This document shows positions 26,101 through 31,448 of a stretch of 31,448 nt of DNA, piece after piece; the stretch's first letter is position 1; each line of letters opens with the position of its first letter. The translations under genes were made by a program, and so were the position numbers. The notes beneath the pieces were generated by a model that saw only the letters and a list, made by a program, of their open reading frames with translations, did no database searches and was not told the DNA's origin. Source of the DNA: Bdellovibrionales bacterium (GTDB lineage: Bacteria > Bdellovibrionota_G > JALEGL01 > JAGRAY01); contig JAGRAY010000002.1 in the NCBI GenBank assembly GCA_020434375.1, positions 1-31,448 on the forward strand. The letters run 5' to 3'.

Positions 26101-26294
26101 GTAACCTGCTCCTCGATCTCTTCGGGCGCAGCCCCTGGATAATTGGTGACAATCGTCGCTGTGGCAAGATCAACGGATGGATACGACTCAGAATTTAGAC
26201 GCGACAACCCTAGCATTCCAAACGTGACCAAACCCAATGTTAGAATCAACGTAAACTTGTAGTTTTTAACAAAGAAAATGATTAAGTTATTCAT
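23166..26294 (-). CDS. RND-family efflux transporter (AcrB/HAE1-like inner-membrane pump)
   Basis: 1042-residue RND pump, close to the family size, starting at ATG 26294 with an AGGAT upstream (the in-frame extension to 26318 is inside the tolC gene). It has the twelve-TM plan with TM1 at about 12-30, two large periplasmic loops (about 35-330 and 560-860), and TM4 with GMLVDNSVVISEN, where D398 sits in the proton relay and Asn replaces the second Asp of AcrB, a usual state in many RND pumps. It overlaps the TolC-like gene by 4 bp (ATGA). It needs a periplasmic adaptor in well-known systems; none is encoded next to it. Confidence 0.93.
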   Translation of the reverse strand: MNNLIIFFVKNYKFTLILTLGLVTFGMLGLSRLNSESYPSVDLATATIVTNYPGAAPEEIEEQVTKPLEDEIRTVRGLKDTRSVSQAGQSKITVRVDMDHFDVGEVMDDLQKAIQRVTDLPPDIKDPPRFQELNSEEFPAIELAIIGTNENRKRDAFADVMKESIEDNKKVLNVRFSGFREREFSVKLLQRKLDALHVSISEVNVALKRRNINIPAGNLESSKEQMLIKLDGKVSNVEELRNVYIRSNFSGKNIQLKDVALIEDGMEDTNRLTRINGLPATLLTITKKAGEDTIELVEDIQKQLSLIQTPKDLSIVIYNDEAGKVKNRMQVLESNALTGLVLVFVCLLIFLPGKVGVVASLSLPIAVLGTLGAMMTMGMNLDAITVLALVIALGMLVDNSVVISENFSRIVKSGVSPQNAAVQSAYQFWLPISCTAFTTIAAFLPMLVTKGVMGEFIKFIPIIVSFALGLSLCESFCLLPARLQFAAKTTKTINDQDQAPIESSDWFQKITTMFEKLIRTMIRKRYFVLLIFTFLITGSLFMLVKVNKFILFPAEQTEIYIARFELPPGTPVEKTDRYAAELSTRVYEVLGKDVKNIVSQAGIIQAGPNDPKEKESENVGMLTIYVTREASFDLDYVEALAKLRKIDLPGSSELTFEAQINGPPVGDPVNATFRSNSQKNLESLTAELTKFLETVPGVIRPHTDQIIGDDEIRVMLDYLKVSRLGLDVAAIGNALQTALGGTVVTEINLNNRKFDLRVKYAENNRENLRDLENIDVMDPFGNLIPIASFAKFERHSGSPVIKRFDFQRAVAVLADIDPSKITSVHANGLLLGKFEKLRKAYPDITVTFGGEQESTNESLESLSDAMVLALIAIFGILVFLFSSYLRPIIIMSTIPLGLLGFAVAFYFHDRPVSFLAILGVIGLTGIIVNSGIVLVSFIDELRDEGKLELHEILAQASGLRLRAVVVTSLTTIGGLFPTAYGIGGSDLILIPMTLAMAWGLTSGTILTLAWVPCAYAILEDWNVFTRKIFNLWRFRKSSSASA

Positions 26295-27754
26295 GATGAA
26301 ATCCTGTTGAACGCACATGGTGTTTGTGAAAAAATGGAAAGATAACTTAATAGGGTCTGAAGAATAAGATTTTGATTATCTATCAAAGCCAAATCTGACT
26401 GAAGAAGGCGTTCTTGATCCACAATAAAATCACTCAACGAAATTCTTCCTTGATTATATTTTTTTCTAGACTCTTTGATACGTCGCTCCATATTCACGAT
26501 ATTCGTGTTTTGATTTCGGATAGATTCGACGAGTAGCTCAATAGACCCTCGAAGAAACTCATGTTGGGTGATGACTTTTTGTTGAAGTTCAATTTTTTGT
26601 TTTTCCAAATTCATGTTCTCAACTTGAATTTTTCTCTCGGATGTCTTCGACTTACCCAACGGAATTTGAACTCCCAACATCACCTGAAATCCTTGCCTCT
26701 TTTCGGTCAGACTTTCTCCCAGTGCATCAATGCCAGATGGATCTACTGCACTTGTAAACACCTCCCCCGAAAGCTTTAGATCAGGATCATCATAGAGAAG
26801 AGCTTGACGAACTTTGGCATTTCTAAGATTCTCAAGTTCAAAAATCAAGTCGTCGTATTGTGTATATTCCCAAGGTGCTTGTTCATGTTGCTCTACAACT
26901 GCGATACACTGATTAATCTGATCTTTAGTTAGTTCTAATGTTGGCGCTTTCAACTTCACTACACTAGACTTTAAGGTCGGCAGTATGGTTTTTAATCGTT
27001 TGACTTCCTGTTCTCTTTGAAACTGCCACAAAAGCACCTCCGAAGCGCGCGTTGCGGTCTGAGAACGATAGAGCGAAACAGCAGATAAATCCGTTGCGCG
27101 GTTCCTAAAGCGTATCTCGGCTTCACGTTGTTGCTCTTTCGCCAATTGATGCATTTTTCGAGTGAGTTCAATTTTTTGATCAATGGCAATCAAATTCCAA
27201 TACAGCGATCTCAACTGAATAGAAAAATCGTATTGGCCAATATTTTGATAAATTTCACTTTGTTTAATCTCAGAGGCATAGACACCTTGCTCCAGCATAT
27301 TTGATCTTCCCAAAAAATTTCTCCAAAGATCAACTTCTAATCCAGCGCGAAGAGTCACAATAGACGGATTTTCAACACCCGATGTTAGCTCAAACTTGCG
27401 ATTGTCTATGCCAACACTGACTTTTGCAGCAATACCTTTATCAAACTGTTTGAGAAGCCCTGCCTCAAAAATGCTCTGAGGACTTATAACCGGTTGAAAA
27501 GAGATAAATGGCTCTTCATGAGTTTCACGATACAATGCACTACCAAAGCCCCTAAGATTAAATTGATCCCGAAACTCACCTTGAGTCGCCTTCGAGTTTT
27601 CAACCTCTGATGCCAAGCCTAAAATTTCAGGTGTTTGCGATCTCGAGAAAGCAAGCAGGCCATCTTCCGTCAAAACTAATTCTTGGCTAAAAGCGCTGAA
27701 AGCAAAAAGAGATAAGCTTAAACTGCCAAAACACTTGGCTTTAATTAACTTCAT
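26291..27754 (-). CDS. TolC-like outer-membrane efflux protein
   Basis: 487-residue protein with a Sec signal (MKLIKAKCFG... to AFS, cleavage about residue 23) and the all-helical and beta-barrel pattern of the OEP/TolC family. The helix with RIKESRKKYNQGRISLSDFIVDQ is the family pattern KxRYxxGxxSxxDvL. It should form a trimeric outer-membrane channel for the RND pump gene, with which it overlaps by 4 bp. It is the first gene of the operon, transcribed from a promoter overlapped by a TetR-type palindrome. An SD-like GGAG lies upstream of the ATG, at longer than usual spacing. Confidence 0.88.
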   Translation of the reverse strand: MKLIKAKCFGSLSLSLFAFSAFSQELVLTEDGLLAFSRSQTPEILGLASEVENSKATQGEFRDQFNLRGFGSALYRETHEEPFISFQPVISPQSIFEAGLLKQFDKGIAAKVSVGIDNRKFELTSGVENPSIVTLRAGLEVDLWRNFLGRSNMLEQGVYASEIKQSEIYQNIGQYDFSIQLRSLYWNLIAIDQKIELTRKMHQLAKEQQREAEIRFRNRATDLSAVSLYRSQTATRASEVLLWQFQREQEVKRLKTILPTLKSSVVKLKAPTLELTKDQINQCIAVVEQHEQAPWEYTQYDDLIFELENLRNAKVRQALLYDDPDLKLSGEVFTSAVDPSGIDALGESLTEKRQGFQVMLGVQIPLGKSKTSERKIQVENMNLEKQKIELQQKVITQHEFLRGSIELLVESIRNQNTNIVNMERRIKESRKKYNQGRISLSDFIVDQERLLQSDLALIDNQNLILQTLLSYLSIFSQTPCAFNRISS

Positions 27755-27777
27755 TCTTGATAGTGAGTATCTCCTCG

Positions 27778-27805
27778 ATCATAAATAATCAAACATTTCA
27801 AACAA
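27778..27805 (-). promoter_or_regulatory. Promoter of the tolC-RND-tetR operon
   Basis: Read on the minus strand, TTGTTT (27805-27800) and TATGAT (27783-27778) are separated by 16 bp. The transcript would begin some 20 bp before the tolC ATG at 27754. Both boxes overlap the inverted repeats at 27783-27819. Prediction by eye. Confidence 0.55.
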
Positions 27806-27819
27806 ACGTTTGATTATTT
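27783..27819. promoter_or_regulatory. TetR/PsrA-type operator: nested inverted repeats
   Basis: TCAAAC-AAAC-GTTTGA at 27798-27813 is a perfect 16-bp palindrome of the C/GAAAC-N4-GTTTG/C form described for PsrA. A second TCAAAC half-site at 27789-27794 makes a longer perfect inverted repeat, AAATAATCAAAC (27783-27794) with GTTTGATTATTT (27808-27819), spacer 13 bp. The pair covers the -35 and spacer of the tolC promoter, as expected for repression by the TetR protein in the operon. Confidence 0.65.
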
Positions 27820-27984
27820 TCGACGACAGTCCTCCTAGTGACATGTGGGGATCATGGACTTGTCATCACACGAAATTGTCTCATCATCATATGGAGTTAT
27901 TGCGGTGTTGCAATCAACTATATTTTGCAAACCCTTGAATTTACTTGATCCAAATTGGTACTATATTTGCTATATATTATCTCT

Positions 27985-28875
27985 ATGAGTTATCCGTCGT
28001 ATCCCAAACAAAACGTCTTACTTGTAGTTGCTAGTGTGAGCATTATGTTCTTGGCAAGCTCTTGTGGGTATCAAGAACTTATTAGCCCAGCCAAAATCAC
28101 TATCGCTAGAGTCACGGCAAAGCAAACTGAAACCACACTTACCAGCCTTTCGCTGGTCGATTGTCTAAATCACGATATTACTGTGCCCGTGGGGTATAAA
28201 ATAGTGGCGTGCATTGACATGGAAAATGTCTATTATCCATTCCCTGGTTTTAATGTAGCCGATCTCGACAAATCTGAAAAACACAAAATGATCGCTAGAG
28301 CCACTGACGGCATAGTTTGGGAGTCTCAAGCAGTTCAAGATATTTCAACCAATATTCCTAATCTTTACGCGTCGGGTTGGGCAAAGACATTTATTCCACC
28401 TGACCAGACACCGCCTACCTATTATTTTCCTCCGTCGACCATAGGCAATTCTCAAAATACAAGGTATTTCGTATGGAGCTTCCAAGACCCTACTTATCCT
28501 TTTGATTTTTCGATTAGTGCTCAAGGGTGGTATGTCATTGGTCTCATGAACAGTAACTTTAGATTGGTATATCAGAGCCCAATACTGCCAGAAGTTGTTT
28601 TCATGTTTCTTCAACGAGTTTGTTCTGAAACACATTTAAATGACTGGACAAATGGATTGGTACAAATCCGAAACGATCTTGCAACTCTTGATTTAGCAAT
28701 TTACTGGTTTTGGCTAGAACACGGCTACTTCCAAGATGACCCATTTGGGCATTTATCCGAAGAAGACCGATTACACATCGAATCGCTACTCTCTGATCGC
28801 AATGAACTGATCACAGCGTCCTCAGAAATCAAAGACAATCTCAAGGAATGCAGCAGTGATGTTGGATCCTCCTAA
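27985..28875 (+). CDS. Hypothetical lipoprotein
   Basis: About 296 residues from ATG 27985. The N-terminus has a hydrophobic core (NVLLVVASVSIMFLA) and then SSCG, a lipobox-like end, so it is probably an exported lipoprotein. The middle is rich in Tyr, Pro and Thr (for example TPPTYYFPPST), the rest has Cys pairs (DC at about 56, AC at about 72 and VC near 213) and an acidic helical C-terminus (LSEEDRLHIESLLSDRNELI). I recognise no domain. It is a single gene that diverges from the efflux operon; no Shine-Dalgarno is visible at the chosen start. Confidence 0.6.
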   Translation: MSYPSYPKQNVLLVVASVSIMFLASSCGYQELISPAKITIARVTAKQTETTLTSLSLVDCLNHDITVPVGYKIVACIDMENVYYPFPGFNVADLDKSEKHKMIARATDGIVWESQAVQDISTNIPNLYASGWAKTFIPPDQTPPTYYFPPSTIGNSQNTRYFVWSFQDPTYPFDFSISAQGWYVIGLMNSNFRLVYQSPILPEVVFMFLQRVCSETHLNDWTNGLVQIRNDLATLDLAIYWFWLEHGYFQDDPFGHLSEEDRLHIESLLSDRNELITASSEIKDNLKECSSDVGSS

Positions 28876-28889
28876 TATGACGATTAGAA

Positions 28890-28915
28890 AAATTATCTTG
28901 TACTTGTGATAATTT
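28890..28915 (+). terminator. Possible weak AT-rich terminator hairpin after the lipoprotein gene
   Basis: AAATTATC (28890-28897) and GATAATTT (28908-28915) form a perfect 8-bp stem with a 10-base loop, 14 bp after the lipoprotein stop codon. The stem is AT-rich and lacks a T-tail beyond TTT, so termination may be partial. Confidence 0.3.
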
Positions 28916-28959
28916 CCAACCACAAACCAATTTGAGAGGGTAGTTTTGGAATTTTTAAA

Positions 28960-28988
28960 GCCCACTGTTTCATGAAAAAACAGTGGGC
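28960..28988 (-). terminator. Intrinsic terminator of the cold-shock gene
   Basis: GCCCACTGTTT (28960-28970) and AAACAGTGGGC (28978-28988) form a perfect 11-bp stem. On the minus strand it is followed by TTTAAAAATT, a modest U-tract. A second stem, GAGAGG-TCTG-CCTCTC (28993-29008), lies between it and the csp stop codon. Together they end the csp transcript. Confidence 0.65.
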
Positions 28989-29014
28989 AATTGAGAGGTC
29001 TGCCTCTCTAAAAT

Positions 29015-29209
29015 TTATCGTTTAAGTCTTACGCTTTTGGCGCAGGGACCTTTTTTCCCCTCACCAATTTCAAACTCAACCTGATCATTTTCCTGAAAAA
29101 CGGTACCATCGGTATCCGAAGTGTGGAAAAAAAGATCATTTCCGCCTGAATGTTTAATAAAACCAAAACCTTTGTCTGTATTAAAAAATTTTACGCTGCC
29201 GTTAGCCAC
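29015..29209 (-). CDS. Cold-shock protein (CspA family)
   Basis: 64-residue single cold-shock domain. RNP1 KGFGFIK and RNP2 DLFFHTS (usual DVFVHxS) are recognisable, with the aromatic patch FF intact, so RNA/ssDNA binding is expected. The start is GTG with a strong AAAAAGGAG and 7-nt spacing. The leader between 29210 and 29345 is AT-rich and has a small palindrome (TATCAAA-CTT-TTTGATA, 29236-29252) in line with cold-shock type UTR control. Downstream stems end the transcript. As with most Csp genes, it is monocistronic. Confidence 0.95.
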   Translation of the reverse strand: MANGSVKFFNTDKGFGFIKHSGGNDLFFHTSDTDGTVFQENDQVEFEIGEGKKGPCAKSVRLKR

Positions 29210-29345
29210 TTACTTGCTCCTTTTTAAACAACGACTATCAAACTTTTTGATAAATCGTACAATCTTCTTTTGAATGATTGATTTTGAGAATTCAAATGAT
29301 TACTCATATGAACAATTAATTTTGATGCTTTATCATAGTTAAAAT

Positions 29346-29888
29346 TCAACTCAAAGCCAATTTTTCTCTCAGTTTTTTTCGCACTCGTCGATCAATAAAG
29401 CTAATATTTTGTTCATAGATCGAACGATTCTGTTTGGGCGTATGCCCCTTTAGCCATTGAAACCGAATAGGTAACTTATCGATTTGTTTAAAGAATTGCC
29501 GATAAAGTTCGGCGTTTTTTAAGGATTCCTGGGTTCTTCTGCTTTTAAAGTCGTTTTCTTCAAGCTTATTTCTTCGCTCTGGCAAATTCACAACCGTCTG
29601 GCAGTCTGTAAAAATGAGAATCGATGTTAAGTTTGTTGAATCAAGATGATATTTTAAAATTTGGTCGAGAGTCCATAAAATACCCATGATTTCTGCGCAG
29701 ATATTATTTTGAGCTTCAAAACTTTTAGTACGAATAAACGCAGCATCAAAATTGCAAGCCGCATGATGATCTTCGTTAAAATACATCAGAAATCCAGCAA
29801 CACCAAGACGATCCTTATGACTATAACTCGCGTCACAATAGACCTTTAGATTGGAGCTTTTCATTTTTGCGGGTGCTATCGTGGTCAT
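29346..29888 (-). CDS. RNase H-fold protein (RNase HI-like)
   Basis: 180-residue RNase H-like protein. The catalytic carboxylates are placed as expected: D19 in VYCDAS, E66 in CAEIMGIL, D95 in FTDCQTV and D166 in FIDRRVRKKL, plus H149 in LKGHTPK of the flexible loop. The fold is thus an intact DEDD+H site and it should cleave the RNA strand of RNA-DNA hybrids. The region between E66 and H149 is longer than in E. coli RNase HI (155 residues). No Shine-Dalgarno is visible at ATG 29888; ATG 29864 is an alternative. Confidence 0.8.
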   Translation of the reverse strand: MTTIAPAKMKSSNLKVYCDASYSHKDRLGVAGFLMYFNEDHHAACNFDAAFIRTKSFEAQNNICAEIMGILWTLDQILKYHLDSTNLTSILIFTDCQTVVNLPERRNKLEENDFKSRRTQESLKNAELYRQFFKQIDKLPIRFQWLKGHTPKQNRSIYEQNISFIDRRVRKKLREKLALS

Positions 29889-29947
29889 TTTTTGTGACTC
29901 TACACGAAATTACTCCTATTTTTTAATAGATTCGATACCATTTACAA

Positions 29948-30583
29948 ATGCCTGTTTGCATTTTGTGCCACTCTAATCATACAAAGCCCATTGCAACAAA
30001 CACAAGTAAACATTACTTGTGTTGCAGTGTATGCAACTTGATTTTTTTAGATCCTTTTGAACGTCTTTTGCCTGACGAGGAACTTGCTCGATACAAAGAA
30101 CATCAAAACTCTTCTGACGATCAAAACTACCGCAAATTTCTATCGCCTCTAGTAGATGAGCTCATACCAAAACTTGATCCTGGCAGCCAAGGTCTCGACT
30201 TTGGATCCGGCCCCGGACCGGCCGTACCAGCAATGTTTACTGAAAAAGGATTCACCATGACTACGTTTGATCCATTTTTTTCAAACTTTAAAGAACGCCT
30301 TCAAAAATGCTATGACTTTGTCACGTGCACAGAAACAGCTGAACATTGGTTCAAACCACAAGCAGAGTTAACCCTTATCAATACGCTATTAAAACGTAAT
30401 AGCTGGCTTGGAATGATGACTTGCCTCTTTGACGATCAAGACCAGTTTAAAAACTCGCACTATCACAGAGATCCAACACATGTCTGTTTCTATAGTTCTA
30501 AAACTTGTCATTGGGTTGCAAAGCTCTTTTCATGGAAGATCTATTTTCCACGGAAAAACGTTGTTCTTTTTCAAAAAATCTAA
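29948..30583 (+). CDS. Class I SAM-dependent methyltransferase with N-terminal zinc-finger-like motif
   Basis: 211-residue protein. It opens with CILC and, about 20 residues on, CCSVC, a CxxC...CxxC zinc-ribbon-like knuckle. The SAM motif I reads LDFGSGPGP (about 82-90), followed by the acidic end of beta 2 (TTFDPFF) and an ETAEHW post-motif. The order matches small class I methyltransferases (Methyltransf_23-like). Substrate unknown; the zinc knuckle may bind nucleic acid or protein. It is a single gene between an RNase H-like gene and a convergent ABC gene. Confidence 0.75.
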   Translation: MPVCILCHSNHTKPIATNTSKHYLCCSVCNLIFLDPFERLLPDEELARYKEHQNSSDDQNYRKFLSPLVDELIPKLDPGSQGLDFGSGPGPAVPAMFTEKGFTMTTFDPFFSNFKERLQKCYDFVTCTETAEHWFKPQAELTLINTLLKRNSWLGMMTCLFDDQDQFKNSHYHRDPTHVCFYSSKTCHWVAKLFSWKIYFPRKNVVLFQKI

Positions 30584-30594
30584 AAACAGCTCTT

Positions 30595-31413
30595 CTAAAC
30601 ATTGGTCTTTCTAAGTCTCATCCCTTTTGGTACTAAAATCAGTTTTATTGCTTCAAAGATAAGGTGAGTCATAAGAGCCATGGCAGCCGCCGGAATAGCA
30701 CCCATAAGAACAAGTTTTGAGTCGTTAAGTGCCAAACCCGTTACAATAGGAACACCATAACCTCCTGCACCAATTAACGCAGCAAGTGTCGCTGTCCCAA
30801 TACAAATAATCGTAGATGTTTTAATACCCATCAAAATCTGTGAACTCGTCATCGGGAGGTAAATCAAATAGAGGCGGCGCATAAACGTTAGGCCCAGCGT
30901 TTTAGCACTATCACGGTAACTTTGAGAAACGCTACGCAAAGCTTCATACGTACTCAGTACTATCGGCAATAGGGCGTATAAGAATAGAGCGATCAAAGCC
31001 GGTAGAGTGCCTATTCCAAACAATGGAATCAAAAAACAAAGCAATGCAAGCGACGGTATCGTTTGGAATAAACCGACCACTATCATAATAAGCTGTCCAA
31101 ACAATCGATGTCGATCCGCAAAGATGCCAAGAGGAACGCCAACAATAATAGCAATTCCCAATGAAACAATGACGAGAAATAAATGTTCTTTGGTATTTTT
31201 AATAAGACCTCGAACACCACTACTAAACGATGAGTCCACCTTGCTCGAACGGTCCAAATAGGACGAAGCTATGGAAGAAAATGACTCTTTATCAATCTCT
31301 GCCTTTGCGTTAAGCATCTGCATTTGCGATTCATCGATTGAATTTCCAAGCTCCTGAATCGACGCCCACTCTTTCGGACGATCCTTGGCGAAAGAAGCTT
31401 TAGAAAGTATCAC
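30595..31413 (-). CDS. Osmoprotectant-type ABC permease fused to the C-terminal end of a substrate-binding domain (partial)
   Basis: 272-residue open stretch from GTG 31413. Residues 1-53 (ILSKASFAKDRP..., SIQELG..., QMQMLNAKAEI..., SSYL) look like the last helices of an OpuCC/ProX-type substrate-binding protein, and residues 70-272 are a permease domain of the ProW/OpuCB type with five to six TM helices and an EAA loop (EALRSVSQSYRDSAKTLGL). The SBP-first, permease-last order is the reverse of the usual permease-SBP fusion. Upstream, in frame, stand GCA and then TAG (31417-31419), immediately followed on the minus strand by 16 T's. The reported GTG is thus only the longest open stretch; the real gene probably begins beyond the window. 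Confidence 0.75.
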   Translation of the reverse strand: MILSKASFAKDRPKEWASIQELGNSIDESQMQMLNAKAEIDKESFSSIASSYLDRSSKVDSSFSSGVRGLIKNTKEHLFLVIVSLGIAIIVGVPLGIFADRHRLFGQLIMIVVGLFQTIPSLALLCFLIPLFGIGTLPALIALFLYALLPIVLSTYEALRSVSQSYRDSAKTLGLTFMRRLYLIYLPMTSSQILMGIKTSTIICIGTATLAALIGAGGYGVPIVTGLALNDSKLVLMGAIPAAAMALMTHLIFEAIKLILVPKGMRLRKTNV

Positions 31414-31448
31414 TGCCTAAAAAAAAAAAAAAAACTGCTGGTCATCTA
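31414..31448 (-). pseudogene. Fragment of the substrate-binding domain of the ABC fusion, interrupted by a stop
   Basis: In the same frame as the permease, minus-strand bases read Asp-Asp-Gln-Gln-(Phe)5-stop-Ala-Val. OpuCC-type proteins have a D-D-x-x-F-F-P-P-Y-x-A segment here, so the spacing to the downstream part fits exactly, with the T-tract in the place of FFPPY and the TAG in the place of the variable residue. Either the gene is broken or the sequence of the homopolymer is wrong. Confidence 0.4.
31419..31434. repeat. 16-bp poly-A (poly-T on minus strand) homopolymer
   Basis: An uninterrupted run of 16 A's near the window end, inside what appears to be coding sequence of the ABC fusion. 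A tract of this length is prone to slippage and to sequencing or assembly errors. Confidence 0.9.

Noticed and set aside
1..31448. CRISPR array, insertion sequence, prophage, rRNA
   Set aside because: No regularly spaced repeats, no transposase or integrase, no phage gene and no rRNA-like sequence were seen on reading both strands.

Overview
The window is AT-rich DNA (roughly 40% GC by eye) from a Gram-negative bacterium. It encodes several lipoproteins, a TolC/RND pair, an OmpA-type lipoprotein and TldD/TldE-like proteins. The gene mix (many lipoproteins, a one-TM Hanks kinase, a SufU/SufT-type SUF operon, a two-domain cupin ribosomal oxygenase) is compatible with Bdellovibrionota/Oligoflexia or another former-deltaproteobacterial lineage. 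That placement is only an inference, because the window holds no rRNA or other phylogenetic marker. I see no tRNA, rRNA, CRISPR array, transposase or phage module. Both ends look like contig edges: a GC-rich palindromic element at the left and a 16-nt homopolymer inside a gene at the right.

Layout. (1) 62-4409, minus strand: an operon-like run of membrane-anchored PilZ protein, TldE-like, TldD-like and secreted metzincin-type protease. (2) 4441-7259, plus strand: a DUF2064 protein and two family-2 glycosyltransferases, converging on a polytopic GT-C (MptB/GT87-like) enzyme at 7121-8443; together they suggest glycolipid or envelope glycan synthesis. (3) 8499-10591: a Ser/Thr kinase with a C-terminal TM segment, converging on a Cys-rich lipoprotein. 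(4) 10790-17662: a SUF iron-sulfur operon in the order Rrf2 regulator, NuoB homologue, SufB, SufC, SufD, SufS, SufU, and a fusion of a Cys-less A-type domain to SufT. (5) 17797-20100: an OmpA lipoprotein, then a DEAD-box helicase with a long structured leader. (6) 20154-23165: a cupin/JmjC ribosomal oxygenase, CorA and a TetR regulator. (7) 23166-27754: a TolC-RND efflux operon that lacks a membrane fusion protein and ends in the TetR gene. A PsrA-type palindrome covers its promoter. (8) 27985-31448: an unknown lipoprotein, a cold-shock protein, an RNase H-fold protein, a methyltransferase, and an osmoprotectant-type ABC permease that appears fused behind a substrate-binding domain and is interrupted at the window end.

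The most interesting items are the complete NuoB homologue inside the SUF operon, the Cys-less A-type/SufT fusion, the PilZ-TldE-TldD-metzincin cluster, the adaptor-less RND operon with its operator, the paired-hairpin leader of the helicase gene, and the T16 tract with an in-frame stop in the SBP-permease fusion.
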